Shown here piece after piece: positions 43,520-55,700 of a stretch of DNA of 64,000 nt (position 1 is the stretch's first letter; every line of letters starts with the position of its first letter). The position numbers and the translations under genes are program-made. The notes beneath the pieces were generated by a model. That model did no database searches. It saw nothing but the letters and a program-made list of their open reading frames with translations, and had not been told where the DNA came from. This DNA comes from Undaria pinnatifida (lineage: Eukaryota > Sar > Phaeophyceae > Laminariales > Alariaceae), in NCBI GenBank assembly GCA_012845835.1, contig JABAKD010000029.1:13799892-13863891 (forward strand). The letters run 5' to 3'.

Positions 43520-45691
43520 TCAGGCTGGAGGCCGTGGCGTCACCACTGGCCTGTCGCGCAGTGTCGGATCTTCTTCCCGTGCCACTGGGGCAGACATAGC
43601 CTGAAACACGTGGGTTAGCGTGTTAGAAGACGAAGCAGGGTCCGTAGGCCCTGTGGGCGTCTTCTGAAGCGGGGCTCGGGCAAGTGGCAATAATGGGTTT
43701 ACCCGAGGAGGCTCTTTTCCGTTATGCCTCTTGGAGAAGGGAGACGAGGTAGCAAATCGTGTCGACTCCTCCTTGATGAAAAAAAGGACAGAGCGCCCGC
43801 TGTTATCGCAAGCAAACACCGGATTGAGCCTCGCAAAAGATCTCGGTGTTTTAGTGTTGGCCTCCCCACACCTCAAATCGACCGCCACCTCGTGATCAGA
43901 AAAAGCGTTGGAGGGTCGACCGTCCCACACCTCAAACCGACCGCCACCGCCTGGTCAGGGAGAGGGGGGGATGAACACGTTCGCGCAAAAAGGCGTCGCG
44001 CCGTCACCGCAGCTATATTGTTGCGCGACGCGTGCCTGGAGGGGAGCGCGCAAAGCGCAGGCTCCCGTGCCATGGTTGATGGGGGCGGCGTTAGGAGCGC
44101 GTACCCCCATTGCTGAGTTTATGCTGCGGTTGAGGGAAACGGCGCCGGAAGCGCGGTTCCCGTTGCCGAACTCAGACCATGACCGAGGGGAACGTCGCTG
44201 AAAGCGCGCGGTCTCGCCGTTGAAAAGGAAAGAAAGAAAAGAAAAAAATTACCTGGCTGGAGGAAACCACGCTCGAAGCGCTAGTTTCCGCCGCCGGTAC
44301 TACGCCGTGAGAATCGTCCGCAGACGGCGTAGGAGCCCGTGGGTTCTTGACAGAAGCAATCTGTGCTGCGTTATTGGCAGGCTAGCAACAGGAACACGAG
44401 CGTCTTCTGAAACCAAGAGAGGTGTCCCCGACAGTGTTGTCGACGGTGCCGTACCGCCGTCGAGCTGTTGATTGCCGGTTCGGAATGTGCCAGGTTGGCG
44501 CACGTGAATATTTCCGCCCGGGTTATGAGCGGTTCCAAAGCGCATTCGGGGAGAAAAAGCGGGGACAGAAGAGGCAAGCGAGCGCGGGATACCGCCATGG
44601 TGATCCAATGTGTATGTGATATCGTTGTGACAGTTTACCTGGCCCTGGTCCTGGTGGTACCCTCGCGATGGACCTGAAAGATGGCGGCGATTTTTGTTGC
44701 TGTTCGGGCGAGAAGATTTGTCTCGGCGGTAGCAGACCATGCTTATTGGTCAACGTCGGTGTGCATCATCGTCGCCAAGTTGGCCAAGTTCAGGGTTCAA
44801 ACCGCCATTCGCAGTAATGAAAGGATGCTTGCAATGCTTGAAGGAATGGTTGTCTTCGTGGCTGTTGAGGCAAAGCCCCCAGTTTTTCTCGGAGGGCGTC
44901 AGCGCGAGGTGAAAGGAGGCCGCTCCAAATGGGAGGGTCGTCTGTTTTAAACGAGGCAATAACCGCGAAAACTTCTGCGTAATGATGCTCTTCTAGTGGC
45001 CAGCAGTTCGATGTGTGGTCAAGTCAAGGGTCAGATGAATCATCGATGGGCATGACAGTTGAATGATGGCTCGATCCCACGAAAGCGACTGGGACGGCAC
45101 TCGGCCCTGGCCGCGCCCATGATCGGTGGGCCGGGGTCCTGACGGGGCGGATGACCGCGCTCCCGTCGAAGAAAAAGGGAGAGGAAAAATGTTTCACCAC
45201 CGTTGACGGCAGGTGTCTTATTATGCGCTCAATCACTAAAATCCCGCCACATAGCATCCAACGAGGCGTATGGCTGCGGGTCCGTTGCCGTCGAACCAGG
45301 GTACAACGCAGGCAGGAGAGCCGGAAATCGCTCATTCGCCGCCACCCGAACTACCTCCAACACCACATCCGTCCCCGGAGACAAAACACGCTCACTCCCC
45401 GTAGAGGTCGGCACAAGTACGCGAAAGTCCCGACTGAAATCAGAAGAAGGCATTCCGTTACACATTCCAAAAGTATGCAACTTAGTGTAGCCCTCCTCCG
45501 TGTCAACCCCGTCGAAGTGCGTCATCAGCAGACGCAACAGGAGGTGAAAGCCTCAGGCCCAGATGCTCCTCCTGCCACAGCTCTTGACACCTCTTGCCTG
45601 CTACCACGGCGACCTCGCTGTGGTCGTCCGTGCTCGAGAATGCGGCAGGTTCTAGAGCCTTTTCTGCCGCCCCTCGCCACACCGGCGGCAC
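43520..45691 (-). pseudogene. Decayed retrotransposon gag
   Basis: Minus-strand pieces in order: 45691-45503, 45537-45229 (with FSRDFRVLVPTSTGSERVLS and a YPGSTATDPQPYASLDAMW stretch), a frame-shifted part near 45200, then 44959-44750 with CLNSHEDNHSFKHC, a damaged zinc-knuckle-like box followed by LNPELGQLGDDDA. This pattern resembles gag-like proteins of stramenopile LTR elements as I know them. Frameshifts and a lost first-knuckle cysteine mark it as dead. 43930-43520 has a further open frame with an internal 63-bp duplication (DH/QAVAV.LRCG). Confidence 0.6.
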
Positions 45692-46177
45692 GCGGCAGGT
45701 TTTGATGGGTGACTTTTGCCTTGTTGTAGGGTCTGCGTTTCCTTCAACTAATTTTCTTTGCGTGTTCCTGGCTCCATAGCCAGATCGTTAGAGGTGTTGG
45801 AGTGGGTTTTGAGGAGCCGCATCTTCGACTCATGGTCTAGTTTGTAGAACCGGAGTTCCCCCGAATCTCCCATATTTCTGCATACGCGGCTCATCAGGGT
45901 GGGCTAGTGTTAAAGTACGGCCTCAAAAGGCCTGTAATAATCCAAACTTGAGATCAATTGGATGGGTTTCGTATGATAAGGTTGGCGTTATATATTCGGG
46001 AAAGTTAGGAAATAGATCGGAGGCACGTGCCTCCGATCTCAGAAGCTATCCGAGGCTCTGGTGGAATCGAATAAAGCTACGTCTCTACGAAGGCAAAGAA
46101 GTTGAGTACCCTCCGAGGACCTGCTCAATTGGCAAACCTGCAGGGGGCACTCTGCATTCCCACCCAATAACCTTACA

Positions 46178-47180
46178 AACACCTTAACAGTGGTACAGAC
46201 AACACCAAAATGGTGGTACTGGAGGCGTGAGTGATACGCCGGAAAGCTGAACCGGGGGGCAACAGTGGAGTACTCCTACAAGCTATCTGGGTACAGTACC
46301 AAGAAAACCGGAAGAAATAAGTGGTGAGGTCACCTAGCCAAGGCAATTCGCAAACAAGGACTAGACTGAAACGAAACTGAAACGTAGACACAGAAAAACG
46401 GCAGGTACTATCGGAAGCCGGAAAGAGAGTCGACATATGACACCTTGAGAGGCTAACAAATAACGAGAGCAATGCCAGCAAACGTAGCGAGGCTATTCCA
46501 CCATAACAAATCAAGCCAAAAATGGGGTCAACAAGAAGATACTCGTTCAGTTCGGAGCAGCAGCGCTGGAAATGTCTAGCCCCAGAAAGAATGTAGGGAA
46601 CAGAGAAGACCATACGAATAAAGCCGCAGCTAGGTACTACGTCGGGAACGCGGGGTCGCTAACGTGGAGGAACCCTGAAAAGGTAACCGAGAAAAATACA
46701 CGGAAAAACAGGAAGTTGGCAAATCGTGTCATAGCAACGTACTGCAGCCTGGCAAAAAAAGGAAGGTCCATAGCAAGGGACCTTGAAAGGCTACTTTAAG
46801 AAAACGAGCAACACTAAAAAACTAGGTACGTAGCGAAGGCATTCCTCCGAAGCGATTTCGCCGAAATAACATGAAAGGGGGTCGACAGAAAATGACCTAA
46901 ACGAGCTGCGAAGCCAAACTGGGGTCAAAACGTGCGATCGATGCGACAGGTACGCCAACAAGTCAAGAGAGAAAAAACGAGCAACACTACTAGTCCAGAC
47001 TCTAGATACGTAGCGAAGGCGTTCCTCCGAAAGCGATTTCGCCGAAAACATAATAACATGAAAGGGGGTCGAGAGGGAACTATATGGGCTGCGAAGCCAA
47101 ACTGGGGTCAAAGCGTGGGACCGATGCGACAGGTACGCCAACAAGTCAAGAGAGAAACGGGGGCCAAGAGGGGACGGCCT
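46178..47180. repeat. Satellite right of the LTR element, with ~182-bp units
   Basis: Two clear units (from about 46825 and 47007) share ACGTAGCGAAGGC, TTCCTCCGAA, GCGATTTCGCCGAAA, ATGAAAGGGGGTCGA, CTGCGAAGCCAAACTGGGGT and GATGCGACAGGTACGCCAAC. More degenerate relatives extend left to the LTR. Confidence 0.72.
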
Positions 47181-48693
47181 GTGGACTGCACAGTCAGGAT
47201 GGGCTGTAAAGCCACGATTAAGGCCGGTGTCGTTAAACCCTCTGGGCACGTACCGGTATGCCGGAACGAAACAGGACAAAGTGGTCGGGCACTCCATTAC
47301 AACTTGCGACGATTGCGCGGGGAAGGGCGTATTCATGCCTCTGCCTACTAGATATCACTTTAGGCGAAGGCCTCAGCTGGCCCCTAGAAATAGACGCTGT
47401 GGAGCTGTGGGCAGTGGACGGTGGATCGATGGACTGCAAAAAGATCGACAAAAAGAACAGAAAAAGATCGCAAGATCGCTCAAAAACTAAAATATCGCTT
47501 GCCAGCCCCCATAACTAAGTGCCTCCATTTCTACACGAAACCCTCTTGAAGATTGAAGCAAAGAAGCAAAGCCGCACGCAATTCATCACTTTTGTTCTCG
47601 CACCCAGCACAGCAACCATCCATGGTGACAACACGAGCGAGTGTTGGTAGGAATGGTTCTCGTGCCGAGGTGAGACCTGCTTCGTCGACCGTCTGAACTG
47701 GCTCTTGGCCTCGAGTTTTGGCTGTCAAAATGCTCTTCTTGAGGGATCGTTCTGATTGCTATTCGTTGTTCCGCACAGGAACAAAGCAGATTATGATACA
47801 CCAGCAGCGAGCACGGTAGCAGTAGTACTGCAAGTACAGCAGTACACCGGGCACGCTATCACAGTCAAACGTATGTCGCACGCGTCCCATCCCACCGCAT
47901 CCTCTTCCTCCCCCTCTTGCCTGCTCTCGCCTACTGTAGCACGTAAGGTGGCGGAAGCTGCTTGCCATTCACTCGCAAACCCAGCGGCAAGGATCTGATT
48001 TTTTTATGGGGAATTTTTGGCCGGTGCATGCTGGTGGTATCGCGGTTCGGTGTGACCGATGATGGTTGTACCGATTGAAAAAATGGCGTCATCGTCGTCA
48101 TCAGTCTTGTACCGGCATCATATGTATTTCGTCATGTCGTACTGCATCAATACCTGCACTGCGTGGTGCACCGGTATTGCATACCTGGTACGCGTGGTCT
48201 ACATCCCTTGCATGCGAGTACGCTATTAATCGGATGTGGCATACATTAGGTGGTGGGTGGCACCGCGTTGCGCTTCTGCTGCTGCTGCTGCTACGCTGCT
48301 GCTGCTGCTGCTGCTGCTGCTCTGCGGGATGTAGCGGGCGGAATCGATGCTATAATAACACTGCTCTACGACATGTCTACGTACGACACACATTACACTG
48401 ACTGTCCGCTGTCTACCGGTACCGTACTCTGCTGGCGGTGTACATGAACAGCACTGCTGATCGCGATTCACCCCAGTTGCGTTCGGTCGACGATCGAGAT
48501 GCATACGCTGTACACCTCTACATTTGTACCCTTTGGGGGGTCATGTGAACCGACAACGCAAAGGAGAGGTGCGGTCTTGTCGCGGTGTGGGCCTGCAGCA
48601 CACAAGTATGATGATTCATGTCACGTATGATAGCATCCAATACGCGGGTGTCGTACATTTTGATCGACATTTGAGGCACCATCCCCTACCCTT
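47181..48693. other. Gene-free stretch with CTG microsatellite
   Basis: 48281-48322 is a CTG repeat with one TACG interruption. 47226-47490 (+) is an 87-codon open frame without recognised features. No splice-bounded exon I can tie to the LRR gene to the right was found, although that gene must continue upstream. Confidence 0.4.
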
Positions 48694-49511
48694 AGGGCCC
48701 GAATTAACGAGGAACTTGCCAAATCGAATTTCGATTTTTTTTTTATAATTTCATGAAAAATACACGAAAAATTCAACTTTGGTTCTTATCAAAGAACGGC
48801 GCAGTGCGTTCTAGGAAGGAAAAAAAATAAAAAAAAACGCAAAAGGGTCAACGAACACCCGTGGGCAACGACCGAGGCGAGCGATGGCTCGCGTCCTCCC
48901 CGGAGCGCCGCGGCTAGCGGCAGATTGTTTTTGCCGGCAGCGGCTTGGAGGCTATGGCTCTAGGCGTCTCTTGGATGGGCTGGCGCCACCCCGCCGCCCC
49001 ACACGGGCAGCAGCGACGGGGATATAGCGGTCGAACTTCTGAGCGAAGTCATCATGTGGTAGTTGGTCGTGTAACTTTCGAGGTGCAGGGCGACGAAAAA
49101 CTGGGTTTGCGGCGGTCTCGGTTGTTTTCGAAGCGTCGCAGGCGGTCTACGCTGTGCTAAGGGCCTTCGGAGGCCGCGCTGCGGCTGCTCCGGTGGTCCT
49201 ACCTCTCGCAACGGTGGCCTCTCGCCTCTCAATCAGCCGACCACATGGCATCAATGCGCGTGGCCGGCTTCGGTTACACAGAACAAGCCATGTCTAGGTG
49301 GACAATCTCCCTAAATTGAATTTCGATTTTCGACTAAATTCGACCGAGAAAGTCTTTTTTTACTTCTTTGTTGAATTTTGATTTTTCGTAATAATTCTGA
49401 GAATGCCTGCTTGGTGATTTATTTTTTGACCAATCAGATGCAAATTAAATCCAATTCTATAAAAAAAAAATCGAATTTTGATTTGGCAAGATCCTCGTTA
49501 ATCTGGGCCCT
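48694..49511. mobile_element. 818-bp TIR element, AGGGCCC ends
   Basis: About 50 bp of inverted termini: AGGGCCCGAATTAACGAGGA ... CCAAATCGAATTTCGATTTT on the left, mirrored by AAAATCGAATTTTGATTTGG ... TCCTCGTTAATCTGGGCCCT on the right. The interior is GC-rich (48860-49250) between AT-rich arms, with no transposase. The target duplication is not obvious, so the superfamily is open. Confidence 0.88.
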
Positions 49512-49769
49512 CACGTAGCTGCCCGCTTTTTGTTGGTGTGGTTGATGCTCATTTGTAGTCACCACGCTTTCCGCCTGTAGTGTAAAAGGGGGTGCTGCTG
49601 GCCCCTGTGTGTACACTCATCACAACGACGCCTACAGGGTACCGGTATATGATCCGAGTATACACTACACCGTTACCCATCCATCCACCCTACCCAACCC
49701 AACCCAACCATACCAAACCAAGCCCAACCCAATCCCTAACCCTCACCCTACATACCCTAACCGTTCCAG

Positions 49770-52700
49770 GCGGCAGTTACCTGCTACAACGAGGAAAATG
49801 CCTCCACCTCTCTAGCAGAAGACGACTTAATTGACATGCTGGACGATAATGATGACGTCAAGGCCTACCTCAGGAATTGCCGAGCATATCAGGTGCCACT
49901 GGGGGGGGGGGGTCAAATGTGGAAGCTTTTTTGGGAAAATTATTGGGGGAAGGAAGGGCAGAGGAAGTATGTGTGTGAGAGCGGGGGGGGGGGGGAGGTG
50001 GAGAGAAGACGTCTAGCATATTCTTAACGCTGTTCATGGAGAGCAATGCATATTTTGTGTAGTGTAAATCTATGTAGGTCTACTCTATCTACTGCATACC
50101 GGATGCTATATATCTACAACAGTGTACACTACTCTACTGCCTGCTTATATCTACAGTATCTACTGTTGTTCTATTACTGTATTGTTTTATCCAAACGACA
50201 ACAGCGGCGTATTTCTCCTTGTCTGCCTGTCTGTCTGTCTACCTGCCTGTCTCCACCTCCATGTCTAACTTGCCTCTGTCTCTATTTACCCATGTCTGTA
50301 TGTCCGTTTGTATTGTCTTTCTGTCGATCTCTCTTCCTGTCTCTCCGTCTGTCTATCGGTATATCTGTATTTCTGTCTACCTGTCTGCTGTTCATTATTA
50401 TGTTTCCCTATACTATGTATATCTCCGTTTTCCTGTCTCCGTTGTTCCGACTGCTGTCTGTGTCTATCTCTCTGTCCGTGTGTCTATCTGTGTCTATCTG
50501 CCTGCCAGTCAGTCTGTCAGTCAGTCTGTCGATCTGTCACACTCTCTGCCTCTCCAGGTCTCCGTATATCTCTCTCTTCTTTTCCCTCCTGCGCTTTCTC
50601 GACTCCCTCTTTTCTAGATGCCCGTGGATCCTAGCGTGGTGATCTCATTGAAGACGCAATGGGACGTTTTGCAGCCAACGGAAGCATTCTCGGAAGGGTC
50701 CATGCTGCCGCTCTCCGGCGTGTTGGACAACAACAAGTATATCAAGTAAGGAGGCGTTGCTGCTCCGGAACGGGTACTCCGTGGTTTGCTTGCCTTAGTC
50801 AGTTGATCATAGATCACACATCCCTTTCGAGATGGAGCATCGGTTGCACAAGGGCAAACATGTGAACAACGCCAACTAGCGCATTTAAGTCAGAAGGCAG
50901 AATACCAGGCGGGGGAGGGGGTCCTGAATACCAACATAGGCCAACAAGCATACCAAGTGAGACGGCAGTGTTACCACGAGGGGGTGGCTTGGACACCAAC
51001 AAACACATCACGCATAAACCAAAGATCACATAAAAGAGGCATTATTTCTAGGGGGCGAGGGGAGGACGTGTACCCATTTCATGCATGGCCGTAGTCGGGT
51101 GACCATATACCCTCGCATCGCTACGATGCCGGGATAGAGCTCTACGGGTTTTCACCGACCAGGCAGACACCGCGTGCACCAAGTGCGAAGCGCCGTGAGG
51201 TGGCCGGCGAGTCGCATGAAGGGTGAGCTGCATCCTAGATAGAACCAGCTGTGAGATGGATTTCCGCACTTCTTGCGTACGTTCTTGCATGGAGAACAAC
51301 TTCAAATGTTCATTTTATTTTCCTGGTGTGGGAACGGGGAGGGGTCTTGGGCACGAACAAGCATATCAAGTATGATGTATTTCTGGGATGGGGGGGGGCA
51401 ACAGGGCAACAGGGGATAATTTGCAGAGAACGCACCACGCCCCATGCAGTACAGAGGGATTAAGACTTAAGACAGCTCGATTTAGGAGATATTCCGATTT
51501 AAGAGAGGTCAAAATGCTTGGCGCGGGCATACTGAAAGCCATGTATTACCCATTCCGATTTAAGATGAGTACAATAACCGGTTCAAGATAGGTCTACTTA
51601 GCCTGAAACGCCCCACTCTTAAATCGCAGCCCCCACATTCCGATTTAAAAAAAGTACAAACGCAAAAAACGGCGCGCTTCGGACGCCTTGTTGTTTCCCT
51701 TTTTCTCAATGGGCTGCGCCAAGCGAAGGTCGTAGATGGTATCCACCGAAACCGTTGCATTCATGGTGGTTTTTATAAAAAATATAAAACGTCAGCTGTG
51801 AGTACGACCGACTGAATGGTTGAAACTCAACTTTGCGAGCTGCGTGGTACATGTGTATTTTATTTTATGATATGGTGTTTGTGTATTAAACCTACGATAT
51901 GGTTGCTGATACACAGTTAGTTGCACAAGTTTTACGGAAGGTATGGTGGTTAAAAATCGCCGCTTTCGTCCCAGACTCGTCGGAGCACCACTTGTAGAGG
52001 TACCTGGTAGGTGTGAACGGCATGCAGTTGATGTGGTGCCTTTCTGCGCTGCTGCTGTTTGGGCCGGTTGCTGGTCAACGGAAGCGCGGGTTTCTTTTGG
52101 GGTGTGCTATTGTAACTAAAGACACGTCCGACGATCAAGCAGCATCCTTCTCAACTGGACCGGTAAAATTGATCACGTCTTGGACATTGTAGAATTATTA
52201 GTTGCGGACTATTAATAGCTGACTTTGCACTTTTTTTCAACACCACCAAGAATGGTCTGGCAAAGAGTTAACCGACACGGACCACCACGCCGTAGTAAAT
52301 CGCGGGTGTTTTGTTTTGGTCGTGGATGTTATAACCGCAGGTACGTGTACCTTCCGCATGCAGCAGTAGGTACCGGAACCGGTTCGTGGGTGGGTTGTGG
52401 GTCTGTGGACGGGTGAGAATGGGTGGTTAACACGTTATTGTACTCCGCTGGAGTTGCAACGTACTCATGATGATAGCATTTTCAAGATAAGGAGTCGAGT
52501 GCTGACCAATCGCCTCTGTTTGCTGGTGTACGTACCAGCTGGCTGTACTGCTGTACTGCTGTAGCACATATCGGTTGGAGTGTTTGGTGGTAGAATGGGC
52601 TGGTCGGTTGGCTGGCGGTTGGGCGGGTGGGTGGGTGGCGGTCGTTTCGTGCGTGGGTGAGTGCGTCCGTGCCTGTGGGAGGTGGAGCTGGTATTTTCTA

Positions 52701-55700
52701 TGGTACGACCTTGGTACAACAGCATGGTTTTGTTCTCTCCGCTATATAACCGGCCTGCTCTGGCGAAGTTCGAGTACGAAACAACGCATTCGTTTGCTGC
52801 TGTACTGCTGTAGCATGGTGGGTGGGTTGGTTGGTAGGGGTGGCTTGGTCGGTGGGTGGGTGTGTTGTGCGGTACGTGGGTGGTGTTTTGTCGGTGAACT
52901 GGGAACGGATGTCGTGTTGGTGCAGTTGCTGTGTTGTGCGTTTCTTCCCTTCCTTGCTGCCGAACACTGAGGTTGTGCGGTGGGTTCGTTCTGTTCGAGA
53001 ATCAAGTTGCGCTGAATTCAGCAAGTTGAATCTGCATCCACTCTATTCTTGAGTATGATGAGATGATAGTCACTGAACTTGCTGAACCGGTATGGCGGGA
53101 CTGGGGGGTATCCCCGAGGGGAAGCTCCCGCCACGCGCGCCTCGCCCCCTGATTGGCCGAAGAGGAGCGAGGGGGGGGTCCCTCGGCCAATGGGATTGGG
53201 GCTCGGAAAACGGCAGGGATGAAAGCCATACTTCGAAATATGCCTAATGTATTATAATGATCGGTTTAAGAGAGGTCTACTTAGCCTGACGATACTCTCT
53301 CTTAAATCGTAGCCCCCCCATTCCAATGTAAGAAAAGTACAACAACCGTCTTATAAAAGTCTACTTAGCCTGAAACACGCCTCTCTTAACATGGTAGCCC
53401 CCCTATTCCGATTTAAGCAAAGTACCAGGTACCGGTTTAAGAGAAGTGCGATAACCGGTTTAAGAAATGTCCGCTTAGCCAATTACACGCTTCTCTTAAA
53501 TCGTAGCCCCCATGAATTCATTTATGCCGATACTATCATATCTGAGTGTTATGCGTTAATGTTTCTGTTTCAACAGGAAGCTAAGGTTACGAGGAACGGG
53601 TTCTACAAAGCGTCGAGCGTCGGCGGGCAACGGAAACTCCAACGTTCGCATCCTCCGCTCCATTCTGTCGAAGAACGATACCGTGGAGACCCTCGATCTA
53701 AGGTAAGCCAGAGGCCTTCGTCTCTCCCCAATCAAACGTGTCTTCGATAGGGATACCAAGTTTTGGGGGTCAAATGTAGTAAAACTACCCCTCGATGTGA
53801 GGTAAGCGGCGGGTGTTGCTCGTGCTCTATTCTAGCGCAACGTTTTGGTAGGTGCTATTGTGCTGTTAGTATTTCGGAGGGCAATAGTAAATCGGAAACT
53901 ACAATGTGCGCAAAAACAAACCATTTTCCTCTGTTGTGCTAGCCGTGTGTGATATGTGGGGTCCTGATCACTACATGCTATGTACGTTTTTTATCATCAC
54001 TTTTACGTTCTAGCTCAACCCGTAAGATTTGTTTTTGCCCTCAGCCACCCCCCGGACAAGCCGTGGCCACCCAGGTGTCTTCCTTCCCCCCCCCAGATGC
54101 TTGCAGCTATAATTCATCGAAGAGCAACGATGCGGGCTATGACAGAGGTAGCGCTTTTGGGACCAATCATATATGAATGGCACGGAGTCTCAACAAAGAG
54201 GTACTGCAAGATAACGTTTGTAACATCAGTAGCACCAAGCGTTCGAATATATACCTTAGATACCCTAGACAAGACAATGGCTATTGGGTTGCACACCATC
54301 GTTTATCAAAAAATAGTTTTTAGGTTGATTTGTGGAGCTCCTTAAGCGACCACCGCTGCTATCGGGCGGGGGTCGAAATAAGCTACACCGAAGAATTCAT
54401 ACGCTTTCATCGATCCGGAACGTTACATAGTTGCATCTTGACCCCTATTTCTCTCCGCAACAGCGGTAGCGGTAGGTAGTGTTGGCCAATATACAATAGT
54501 GTCAAGTAGCACACAGCAGTGCTAGTACGATTTGCTTCAGCTACGATATACCCGGTATACGCGTACCAGTTGTTGGTTTGTTGAATTTTTTCCTTGGACT
54601 CGTGTTGCGATAGAGAATAGAGGTAGCAGTTTTTGTGTAACCTGACTGTTTTCTGAACGGCGGGTCTCCTCAACCTATTTAATACTATTATTACTAATTA
54701 TAAGAAAATCGTCAGAAGAGAAGTCAACCCATTATTGTTTTGGAATATTATTACGTTTTTTTGGTATACTTAGGCCATGGTTTTGTTGATTACAAGAACA
54801 CGTTCAGTTCACTCAGAATGAGTTTTTGCCTTAGAGAAGTATATAGTACAGAGAAGTGTATATTAGTAGTATAGAGATACTATTTATAGTATAGAGGCCC
54901 TCGAACGAGGAGCATGAAAAACAAAAACAATGAACCTCTACAGTAGCATGTGTGTTGGGTGTGATACTCTTCCGCTGTCCCGCTCAAGACTGACTGGAGC
55001 CTGTCCTGTGACCACGGACTTGATTGTGACGATGATGACTTGATGTGAGAACAACTAGAACAACATAAAGAGCAATAGCAAACGGTGGTACAGCAGTGCT
55101 GCTGGTAGGATTGAATATAGGGCCTATTTATTACTGTCTGTATGGTAATACTATTGTGTAGCACAGTCCTGACGGCGCCCTAGGTATATCGGCGCAGTCA
55201 GCACTCTCGCGCGAGCAGGGACATGATTAAACGGGATAGGATGGGATACAATGGGATGGGATGGGATGGGATATAGGATATAATGGGGTTATATGGGATG
55301 GAATAGGGTGGGATTGGATACGGTGGGAGGGGATGGGGTGTGAAGGGATTAGACGGATGCGATTAGATGGGATAGGATGGGATGGGGAAGGATGGGACAG
55401 AACGGGATAGAATGGTATAGGATATAATATGATGTGATAGGATTTGATGAGCTGGGATGAGATACTATAGATGAAATGAAATGGGATAGGATGGGATGGA
55501 ATAAGCTGGGATAGGATGAGAAGAATTCGATGGGATTGGACAAGGTGGGATGGGAAAAATATGGACGGGATGGGATGGGATGGTGGTAGGATAGAATTAG
55601 GTGGGATTGGATAGAATAGGACAGGGTGGGGTGGGTGGGGATGATGTGAGGTGGAGTGGGATGGGATGAACTGGGATGGGCTGTCCGAGGCACAGCCCAC

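Larger units (their letters stand above)
42531..46177 (+). mobile_element. LTR retroelement with 270-bp LTRs and antisense gag
   Basis: LTRs 42531-42800 and 45908-46177 (270 bp each, ~90% alike by eye) run TGTTAA..CTTACA. AACA on both outer sides is a 4-bp target duplication. AATGGCGTCGTCGCAGAG follows the left LTR (primer-site-like, as in the TRIM array) and AGGGTGGG precedes the right LTR (polypurine-like), so the structure points to +. The only protein remnants, a gag, lie on the minus strand. No protease, integrase or reverse transcriptase is visible in the 3.1-kb interior. Non-autonomous, old. Confidence 0.78.

Noticed and set aside
50046-50642. Cysteine/leucine/serine-rich frames up to 198 codons
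   Set aside because: Produced by a TCTG pyrimidine repeat forming the end of an LRR intron.
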